Part shown: piece by piece, positions 52,861-59,022 of the stretch | Layout: every line of letters starts with the position of its first letter | Position numbering within the stretch: position 1 is the first letter of the stretch | Source: Porphyrobacter sp. AAP60 | Lineage (GTDB): Bacteria > Pseudomonadota > Alphaproteobacteria > Sphingomonadales > Sphingomonadaceae | Assembly: GCF_001296025.1 (NCBI RefSeq) | Contig: NZ_LJHV01000016.1 | Location: 1-59,022 of the forward strand | DNA: 59,022 nt | Direction: 5' to 3' | The notes under the pieces: generated by a model | The model's input: the letters and a program-made list of their open reading frames with translations, nothing else | Databases searched by the model: none | Told to the model about the DNA's origin: nothing | Program-made: the position numbers and the translations under genes

Positions 52861-53916
52861 ATGGCGCGGGTGCGCAAGACAGTCACAATCAGGGACGTTG
52901 CCGAAGACGCAGGCGTTTCGTTGCAAACCGTAAGCCGGGTTGTGAACGGCGGGCCGAACGTGCGCCCGCAACTGCGCGACAAGGTGCGCGCTGCGATCGA
53001 ACGCCTCGGCTATGTGCCCAGCCTTGCCGCCCAGCGGATGAGCGGTTCGCGATCCTACATCATCCTTGCCATCAATGATCGCGAACGCACGCTGGCCGAC
53101 TGGCGCGAGCGGCGCGGGACGGACTGGGTCGACCAGATGCTGCTGGGCGGCATCCTCACCTGCTCGCAGCACGGTTACCGGATGATGGTGGAACTGGTCG
53201 ATACGCATTCGGACCATGTCGAACGCGAACTGGGCGCGGCGATTTCCGCCTTGCAGCCCGATGGCGTGATCCTGACCCCGCCGCACTCGGAAAACAGCCT
53301 GATCACCGATCTGCTGGCAAAGCGCGGCATACCTTTTGCGCGGATCGGATCGAAGGCACCCGGGCCGGGCATCGCCATGACCATGGGCGATGAAGGCGCG
53401 GCCCACCTCGCCACCAGCCGCCTGATCGACCTTGGCCATCGCCGGATCGGGATGATTGCCGGGCCTGCGCAATACAGCCTTAGCGGTTGGCGGATCGACG
53501 GGTGGAAACGCGCGCTGGCGGATCACGGACTGCCGCATGAAAGCCTGCTGGAACGCGGCGATTTCGGTTATGAATCCGGCACCCATGCGGCGCGCGCGCT
53601 GCTGGATCGCAACCCCGATCTGACCGCAATTATCGCCAGCAGCGACCAGATGACGCTGGCCGCGCTTGAAGTTGCGCGCGATCGCGGCTTGCATGTGCCG
53701 CGTGATTTGTCGCTGATATCCTTCGATAATACGCCCATCGTGCGGTTCTCCCAGCCGCCACTTACCGCCGTTGACCAGCCGATTGCCGAAACCGTGTCGC
53801 GCGCGGTGGAACAGCTGATCGCGCGCGGCGAAGATGGTGATAGCGATCCGGTCATCGAGGTGGCGGCGGGATTGGTTGAACGTTCATCCACTGCGCCTGC
53901 GCCGGTCGCCGCTTGA
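52861..53916 (+). CDS. LacI family transcriptional regulator
   Basis: This 351-residue repressor has a LacI helix-turn-helix (TIRDVAEDAGVSLQTVSRVVNG at residues 9-30), the hinge helix RPQLRDKVRAAIERLGYVPSLAAQ, and a periplasmic-binding-like sugar domain with the ISFDNTPIVRFSQPPLTAV segment near its end. The ATG at 52861 starts right before the DNA-binding domain. It most probably binds the palindromes at 49225 and 55152 and is released by a sugar taken up or produced by this locus. The MFS gene start overlaps its stop. Confidence 0.94.
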   Translation: MARVRKTVTIRDVAEDAGVSLQTVSRVVNGGPNVRPQLRDKVRAAIERLGYVPSLAAQRMSGSRSYIILAINDRERTLADWRERRGTDWVDQMLLGGILTCSQHGYRMMVELVDTHSDHVERELGAAISALQPDGVILTPPHSENSLITDLLAKRGIPFARIGSKAPGPGIAMTMGDEGAAHLATSRLIDLGHRRIGMIAGPAQYSLSGWRIDGWKRALADHGLPHESLLERGDFGYESGTHAARALLDRNPDLTAIIASSDQMTLAALEVARDRGLHVPRDLSLISFDNTPIVRFSQPPLTAVDQPIAETVSRAVEQLIARGEDGDSDPVIEVAAGLVERSSTAPAPVAA

Positions 53917-55109
53917 ACGCGCCCGATCCGGCCGGGGCCGACCGGCAGCCGCGCTGGTTCCTCGTCCTGTTTGCGCTGGCCGCCGCCGGAGGTGCGGTCG
54001 CCTATGTCCCGCTGCTGACCGTGCTGGTGCCGCAGCGCATTGTCGAATTGCAGGGCAGCGAGGATGTGGCCGCGCTGGCGCAGTTGACCTTCCTTGGCGC
54101 AGTGATGGCGAGCATTGCCAACATCGCGGTGGGCGCAATGAGCGACCGCAGCGGCTTCCGGCGGCCCTGGATTATCATAGGGCTGATCGCATCCAACCTG
54201 CTGTTGCTGGCCGTGGGCGAGGCGCAATCGGTGGAGCAGATGGTGCTGCTGATCATGGCGTGGCAGGTTGCGCTTAACCTGATGCTGTCTCCGCTGATGG
54301 CATGGGCCGGGGATTGTTTTCCCCATAGCCAGAAGGGCGTGCTTGGCGGAGCACTGGCGCTGGCCCCTGCGCTGGGCGCGCTGTCGGGATCGCTGGTGAC
54401 CTTTAGCGGGCTGGTGCCGCCCGATATGCGCCTGCTGCTGGTGGCGGCGCTGGTCAGCGCGCTGGTGCTGCCTGCGGTGCTGCTGGGCAAGGGACGGGTG
54501 CGGCCCGAACTGATGCAGCCTTCCGTGCCGACCGGCGATCCGCTGCGTCTGCGAGACCGGGTGGTGGTGCGAATGTGGGGCGCGCGGCTCTTGGTGCAGG
54601 TGGCCGAAGGCGGCATGTTCGCGTTTCTGCTCTATTGGCTACGCTCGCTCGCGCCTGCCTATCCGGAAAACAGCGCGGCCAATATCTTCAGTGCGGTGCT
54701 GGTGTGCGCGGTGCCGATGTCGCTGGTGCTGGGGCGCTGGTCTGACCGGCACGGACGCCCGGTGCAGCCGCTGATCGTCACAGCCATGCTGTGTGCGGGC
54801 GGCCTGCTGGTGATGGCCGCTGCGCAGACGCTGGAATGGGCGATTGCAGGTTATGTCCTGTTCGGGCTGGCGGCGGCCGTCTTCCTTTCGCTGCATGCCA
54901 GCCAGACCTTGCGGGTGCTGCCCGCCGCCCAGCACCGCGCCCGCGATCTGGGTGTGTTCAACCTTACCAACACCGTGCCGGGCATGGTTATGCCATGGCT
55001 GACCGTGCTGCTGGTGCCCGCCTTCGGCTATTCGGCGCTGTTCGTGCTGTTTGCCGTGCTTGCGGTGCTGAGCGCAGTGCTGCTCGCCAGCTTCGCCCGG
55101 CCGCGGTGA
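53913..55109 (+). CDS. MFS transporter
   Basis: This 398-residue inner-membrane protein has about twelve hydrophobic segments in two halves. A charged loop with SDRSGFRRPW follows segment 2 and SDRHGRPVQ is its counterpart in the second half, both MFS motif-A like. It begins with TTG overlapping the LacI stop (TTGA), so the two are translationally coupled. In this locus it probably moves a mono- or disaccharide from periplasm to cytoplasm. Confidence 0.88.
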   Translation: MNAPDPAGADRQPRWFLVLFALAAAGGAVAYVPLLTVLVPQRIVELQGSEDVAALAQLTFLGAVMASIANIAVGAMSDRSGFRRPWIIIGLIASNLLLLAVGEAQSVEQMVLLIMAWQVALNLMLSPLMAWAGDCFPHSQKGVLGGALALAPALGALSGSLVTFSGLVPPDMRLLLVAALVSALVLPAVLLGKGRVRPELMQPSVPTGDPLRLRDRVVVRMWGARLLVQVAEGGMFAFLLYWLRSLAPAYPENSAANIFSAVLVCAVPMSLVLGRWSDRHGRPVQPLIVTAMLCAGGLLVMAAAQTLEWAIAGYVLFGLAAAVFLSLHASQTLRVLPAAQHRARDLGVFNLTNTVPGMVMPWLTVLLVPAFGYSALFVLFAVLAVLSAVLLASFARPR

Positions 55110-55151
55110 CTTTCGCTTGAGACTTGCCAAAGCAGGCGCGCAGCGGCATAG

Positions 55152-55169
55152 TTTGATAACGTTCTCAAG
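55152..55169. promoter_or_regulatory. LacI-type operator (site 2)
   Basis: TTTGATAACGTTCTCAAG shares 15 of 18 bases with the palindrome at 49225-49242, with the same central CG. It lies 45 bases before the GH3 start, in the 104-base gap after the MFS gene, and implies a separate LacI-controlled promoter for the glucosidase. Confidence 0.68.
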
Positions 55170-55213
55170 AGAACATTCACAATAAGCTTACGGTCTTGGG
55201 AGGGACTGGCCTG

Positions 55214-57592
55214 ATGATGGAACAACGTTTCAGGCGGCTTGCCTGCGGGGCAGGTCTTGCGGCGCTGCTGGCGGGATGCGCCGGAACTCCGCCGGTTGAA
55301 ATCGCGCGCGCGCCTGTCGCGGCTGCGCCCGATGCCAATACGCCCGAAGCCTTGCTTGCCCGCATGAGTGTGGAGCGCAAGGTGGCGCAGCTGGTGATGC
55401 CCGATATCGGGTCGATCACGCCTGAAGACGTGCGCAAATATCGCTTCGGCACGATCCTCAACGGCGGCAATTCCGGCCCTTACGGCGATGACAAGGCCCC
55501 CGCGGCGGACTGGCTGAAGCTGGCCGACGAATACTGGGAAGCCTCCACCGCGCCGCTGCCCGGAGATGAACCGGTGATCCCGGCAGTCTGGGCAACCGAC
55601 GCCGTCCACGGCCACGCCAACATCATCGGTGCGACGGTGTTTCCGCACAATATCGGGCTCGGCGCGACCGGCGATGCCGATCTGATCCGCCGCATCGGCG
55701 CGGCCACGGCGGTAGAGATCGAAGTGACCGGCATCGACTGGACGTTCGCGCCCACCATCGCGGTGGCGCGGGACGATCGCTGGGGCCGGACATACGAAAG
55801 CTATTCCGAAGACCCGGCGCTGGTTTCGCGGCTGGGCGCGGCGATGGTCGAAGGCTTGCAGGGCCGCCCCGGTGAACCCGGCTTTCTGGGCGAAGGCAAG
55901 GTCGCCGCCACGGCCAAGCATTTCTTCGGCGATGGCGGCACCGTGCAGGGCGTCGATCAGGGCGACGTTAACGGCGATCTGGCCGCGCTGATGGCGATCC
56001 ACGCGGCGCCCTATCCCGCTGCAATCGGCGCGGGCGTGGCCAGCGTGATGGCCAGCTTCAATTCGATTAACGGCACCAAGATGCACGGCAATGGCCCGCT
56101 GCTGACGGGCGAATTGCGCGGCAATCTGGGCTTTGAAGGTCTGGTGGTGGGTGACTGGAACGGCCACGGACAGGTTGACGGCTGTACCAATTCCGATTGC
56201 CCGCAGGCGCTGCTGGCTGGCCTTGATGTCTACATGGTGCCCGAAGACTGGAAGGCGCTGCACGCCTCACTCACCAAGCAGGTGAAGGACGGCACGATCC
56301 CGATGGCGCGGCTGGATGAAGCGGTGCTGCGGGTGCTGCGGCTGAAACAGCAGCTCGGCATCTTCGATGGCGAGGTAAAGCCTTCGCAGCGCGCGCTGGG
56401 CGGCAAGTGGGACAGGCTTGGCTCGCCCGAACACCGCGCCATTGCGCGTGAAGCGGTGGCCAAATCGCAGGTCTTGCTCAAGAACACAGGCGTGTTGCCG
56501 CTGAAGGCAGGTGCACGGATCGAAGTGGCTGGCAGAGCTGCCGACAACATCCCGCAGCAGGCGGGCGGCTGGTCGGTCACCTGGCAGGGCGGCGGCGATC
56601 TGACCGCAGCCGATTTCCCCGGCGCGACATCAATCTATGCAGGCATTGCCGCCGCCGCCAGAGCAGGCGGAGGCGAGGCTGTGCTGGCCGTGGACGGTGC
56701 CTCGCAAGCAAAGCCCGATGTCGCGATCGTCGTCTTTGGCGAAGAGCCCTATGCCGAATTCGTCGGCGACCGGAAGGATCTGGCTTTCCGCGACGAGGAG
56801 GGGCTGAACCTGCTCAAGGCCTACCGGACCCGCGGTGTGCCGACGGTGGCGGTGTTTCTTTCGGGCCGCGCAATGTGGATGAACCGCGAACTCAACGCCG
56901 CCGATGCCTTCGTGGCCGCGTGGCTGCCGGGCAGCGAAGGTGCAGGGGTGGCCGATGTCCTGTTCGGCCAGCGCCCTGCCACCGGGCGGCTTTCATTCAG
57001 CTGGCCAGCGGCGTGTGACGGAGCGCCGGTCAACGGCCCGCAAGGCGCGCTGTTTCCGTTTGGCTACGGGCTGGATCTGACCGCTGCGGCGCGGCTGGCT
57101 CCGCTGGATGAGGAATGCGCCGCGCTCACCGTGGATACAGGCGCGGCGTGGTTCGCCAATGGCAAGCTGGGGATGCAGGTGCAGGCGGTGGCGGACAATG
57201 CGCTGCTGCCCGATCTGCGCGGCGGCGGCAACGGCATCACCGCCACTGGCATTGATCGCAAGGCGCAGGAAGACGCGCGGCGCATTGCCTTTGCTCCGGG
57301 CGCCAAGCTGACGCTGACCGGGCCGGATAGCGGCGCGGCGTGGCGGATCGCCTATCAGGTCAATGCGCGCCCGACCGCCCCCGTTACCGTCACCGCAGGT
57401 GGCACTCCCTTCGACATCACTCAGCCGATGGCCGTGGCCGAAGGCAAGGGCTGGCGCGAAATGGTGCTGTCCAGCGCATGTCTCGGCACGGCGGGCGGCA
57501 GTCTGACCTTTGCTTCGAAGGGTGCCTTCGCTCTCCAGATCAGCGAAATCACCCGTGACGAGGCCGCGGTTGGCGCGGAGTGCTCTTTCTAG
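55214..57592 (+). CDS. Glycoside hydrolase family 3 beta-glucosidase, lipoprotein
   Basis: This 792-residue enzyme removes glucose from beta-glucans or beta-glucosides, resembling exo-1,3/1,4-beta-glucosidases (ExoP type). The leader ends in a lipobox (LLAGC), so it is anchored in a membrane facing the periplasm or surface. The GH3 catalytic domain spans about residues 45-390 with the nucleophile Asp314 in VVGDWNG and KHFFGDGGT in the substrate site. The GH3 C-terminal domain and an extra beta-rich region follow. The ATG at 55214 has an upstream GGGAGGG; ATG 55217 is equivalent. Its operator links it to the receptor and halogenase. Confidence 0.94.
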   Translation: MMEQRFRRLACGAGLAALLAGCAGTPPVEIARAPVAAAPDANTPEALLARMSVERKVAQLVMPDIGSITPEDVRKYRFGTILNGGNSGPYGDDKAPAADWLKLADEYWEASTAPLPGDEPVIPAVWATDAVHGHANIIGATVFPHNIGLGATGDADLIRRIGAATAVEIEVTGIDWTFAPTIAVARDDRWGRTYESYSEDPALVSRLGAAMVEGLQGRPGEPGFLGEGKVAATAKHFFGDGGTVQGVDQGDVNGDLAALMAIHAAPYPAAIGAGVASVMASFNSINGTKMHGNGPLLTGELRGNLGFEGLVVGDWNGHGQVDGCTNSDCPQALLAGLDVYMVPEDWKALHASLTKQVKDGTIPMARLDEAVLRVLRLKQQLGIFDGEVKPSQRALGGKWDRLGSPEHRAIAREAVAKSQVLLKNTGVLPLKAGARIEVAGRAADNIPQQAGGWSVTWQGGGDLTAADFPGATSIYAGIAAAARAGGGEAVLAVDGASQAKPDVAIVVFGEEPYAEFVGDRKDLAFRDEEGLNLLKAYRTRGVPTVAVFLSGRAMWMNRELNAADAFVAAWLPGSEGAGVADVLFGQRPATGRLSFSWPAACDGAPVNGPQGALFPFGYGLDLTAAARLAPLDEECAALTVDTGAAWFANGKLGMQVQAVADNALLPDLRGGGNGITATGIDRKAQEDARRIAFAPGAKLTLTGPDSGAAWRIAYQVNARPTAPVTVTAGGTPFDITQPMAVAEGKGWREMVLSSACLGTAGGSLTFASKGAFALQISEITRDEAAVGAECSF

Positions 57593-57657
57593 GCGGCCTT
57601 GCCGGTCAGCCCTGATCGGCAACACCGGCTTGAGCCCGCGCGGCGTCTGAGCGTCGC

Positions 57658-57681
57658 TTTTGCGTTCCCCTGAACGCAAAA
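57658..57681. terminator. Bidirectional Rho-independent terminator
   Basis: TTTTGCGTTC (57658-57667) and GAACGCAAAA (57672-57681) pair perfectly around CCCT. On both strands the stem ends in a T-run, so it serves both the GH3 gene and the convergent sulfatase-like gene, whose stop is four bases away. Confidence 0.8.
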
Positions 57682-57685
57682 CGCA

Positions 57686-59022
57686 CTACGGCACGACAAT
57701 ATCAAAGCCCTGCGGCACCGGATCGAGCGCGTCGATTAGGGATTGCAGGGCAGCGGCATCGCCCTCGACTGCCAGACCCGCGGTCTGCATCGCGCTGACC
57801 GGCTGTTTCAGGAACAGCATCGCCAGCAGCATGGCACGCGGGCCGCGCAGGGTAACATCGGGCGCGGCGGGCATCGGGTTGGGCAGGGCGCCGACGCGGC
57901 CGATCAGCACGCGGCCATTGGCTTCCAGCATCGCCTGTTCGCGGCGGTCAGTCAGGTCGACGGCCACGGTCAGCCCGCGCCTGCCGAACCGTTCCGGCGC
58001 AAAGCGGGTCGCCGCTGAATCTAGCAGTTCCTGAGTGGAAATCGCCGCGATAAGATCGGTGCTTTGCGCGGCGGACATCGGGGCGCGGCCATTGCGCAGA
58101 TCTCCGGCCGCAGCGAGGAACTGGTTGCGCCAGATTGCGCTTTCCGCCTGAAAGCCCTGCTGTTCATAGCTTTCAGCCAGCAGTCCTTTGGCTTCGGCAT
58201 TTTCGGGCACGGCGAAGACGAGGTTTTGCAGCAGGTCTGACGCCCAGCGATAATCGCCCGCGCCCATCGCATTGCGGGCCAGCGCCAGCGTGCGGTCTGC
58301 ACCGCCCAGCGCTTCGATCAGCCGCGTGGCGCGCTCCACCGGCGGGTGAGCGTGAAGGTTGGCGGGCACGGCATCATACCAGCCGAGATAGAACTGGTGG
58401 ATCGCTTTGGAATTGTGACTGACAGTGCCGTAATATCCGTGGATCGACCATTCATCGGCGAGGCCCGGCGGGGGAGAAGCTTCCAGCGCTTCGGCGATTT
58501 CGGCCATCGTCTCGCCGCGGTTCATCCGGCGCACGGTCTGGTCGTGCAGCCAGCGGTAATTGTCGCGCTGCGCGGTGAGCCATGCGGCCCCCTCGGCCTT
58601 GCCGAAAATCGGCCAGCAATGGCTGGAAATCACCACATCGCTTTGCGGCGCATAGCGGGTCACGGCCTCATCGAGATAATGCGCCCATGCCCGCGTATCG
58701 CGCACCTTGGCTCCGCGCGGTGTCAGGATGTTGTGCAGCGTGCAGGTGGCGATTTCGGCGGCGAGGAAGGCCTTATCGGGCGTGATAAACACGTTGAGTT
58801 CCGCCGGGGCTTCGCTGCCGGACACGATCTGGAATTCAAGCGTCACGCCGTCTACTTCGCGCGTCTCGCCCGTTGCGGAGATGGTGGCCGTCGGCGCGAT
58901 CAGCGACAGGGTGCCGCCCGATACCGCCGTGCCGATCCCGCTGCCCATCTGCCCGGTCGGTCCGGGTTCCATGCCGGTGGCGAACTGATAGGCGGCGCGG
59001 CGCATCATCGCGCCGCCTGCCA
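57686..59022 (-). CDS. Alkyl sulfatase-like protein (SdsA/BDS1 type), 5' part outside the window
   Basis: About 445 C-terminal residues are visible; the frame stays open to the window edge. They include the end of the metallo-beta-lactamase domain with TCTLHNILTPRGAKVRDTRAW and SSHCWPIFG, the alkyl-sulfatase dimerisation domain (from about WLHDQTVRRMNRGETMAEIAEAL to the alanine-rich helices), and the C-terminal SCP2-like domain that binds the alkyl chain. These enzymes hydrolyse primary alkyl sulfates such as SDS in the periplasm. The HxHxDH metal site would lie upstream, outside the window, so activity cannot be confirmed. Confidence 0.88.
   Translation of the reverse strand, partial: AGGAMMRRAAYQFATGMEPGPTGQMGSGIGTAVSGGTLSLIAPTATISATGETREVDGVTLEFQIVSGSEAPAELNVFITPDKAFLAAEIATCTLHNILTPRGAKVRDTRAWAHYLDEAVTRYAPQSDVVISSHCWPIFGKAEGAAWLTAQRDNYRWLHDQTVRRMNRGETMAEIAEALEASPPPGLADEWSIHGYYGTVSHNSKAIHQFYLGWYDAVPANLHAHPPVERATRLIEALGGADRTLALARNAMGAGDYRWASDLLQNLVFAVPENAEAKGLLAESYEQQGFQAESAIWRNQFLAAAGDLRNGRAPMSAAQSTDLIAAISTQELLDSAATRFAPERFGRRGLTVAVDLTDRREQAMLEANGRVLIGRVGALPNPMPAAPDVTLRGPRAMLLAMLFLKQPVSAMQTAGLAVEGDAAALQSLIDALDPVPQGFDIVVP

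Noticed and set aside
55161..55174. GTTCTCAAGAGAAC read as a second SOS box
   Set aside because: It is an inverted repeat, not GTTC-N7-GTTC, and overlaps the better LacI-type operator.
1..59022. tRNA, rRNA, CRISPR array, insertion sequence or replication origin
   Set aside because: I looked for conserved tRNA loop motifs, regularly spaced repeats, transposase motifs and DnaA-box clusters and saw none. A covariance-model search would be needed for a firm negative.

Overview
The window is about 59 kb of GC-rich chromosome, packed with genes on both strands. No gap between genes exceeds 300 bases; the longest, 7447-7683 and 52641-52860, hold promoters, hairpins and leader sequence. The gene content points to an alphaproteobacterium of the order Sphingomonadales, most likely an Erythrobacter-like genus (inference). 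Supporting signs are a MucR/Ros regulator, a DUF1489 protein, the rpmF-plsX-fabH-ihfA-merR order, a GTTC-N7-GTTC SOS box of the alphaproteobacterial LexA type, a large TonB receptor in a sugar locus, and short dispersed palindromic repeats of a kind common in sphingomonads. I see no tRNA, rRNA, CRISPR array, insertion sequence, integrase or replication origin.

Region 1 (1-4.8 kb) is a forward metabolic run: a D-2-hydroxyacid dehydrogenase, a thiamine-diphosphate acetolactate synthase-type enzyme, an aldehyde dehydrogenase and a small exported protein, ending in a clear terminator. Region 2 (4.8-7.45 kb) holds two overlapping small reverse genes, transcribed away from a LexA-like S24 peptidase regulator with an SOS box between them, followed by a metallo-beta-lactamase-fold hydrolase and a MAPEG protein. 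Region 3 (7.7-10.9 kb) is the conserved rpmF-plsX-fabH-ihfA-merR block for ribosome, lipid and nucleoid functions. Region 4 (10.9-17.8 kb) is a reverse operon dciA-dsbA-dsbA-smc, with mutY diverging from it. Region 5 (17.9-24.2 kb) holds a serine hydrolase, nudC and a FrnE-like oxidoreductase in an overlapping run, then DUF1489, an SDR, mgtE and a cyclophilin. Region 6 (24.2-36 kb) is the core RNA-maturation and envelope block: miaB, phoH, an amidohydrolase that interrupts the usual order, ybeY and corC. It continues with a lone LysR regulator and a reverse series of plsC, fur, mucR, rimI, tsaB, a nitroreductase and nfuA.

Region 7 (36-44.1 kb) carries a fused M16 protease, class II DAHP synthase, the ergothioneine pair egtB-egtD and a renalase-like flavoprotein. 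Region 8 (44.1-47.5 kb) is a tight four-gene reverse operon: nucleotidyltransferase, HAD phosphatase, CDP-glycerol glycerophosphotransferase-like protein and FkbM methyltransferase. This looks like a surface phosphopolymer or glycan module. Region 9 (47.6-57.6 kb) is a carbohydrate-utilisation locus: a flavin-dependent tryptophan-halogenase-family protein diverging from a TonB-dependent receptor, then a LacI repressor, an MFS transporter and a lipoprotein GH3 glucosidase. Two near-identical palindromic operators, one before the receptor and one before the glucosidase, suggest that the local LacI protein controls both. The window ends inside an alkyl-sulfatase-like gene on the reverse strand.

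The parts most worth a second look are the SOS-box/S24 switch with its unknown partner genes, the halogenase wired into the LacI sugar regulon, and the four-gene phosphopolymer-like cluster directly downstream of the halogenase. Start codons were moved from the longest open frame wherever ribosome-binding sites, overlaps or family lengths favoured it. Functions are inferred from motifs read by eye; no database search was possible.
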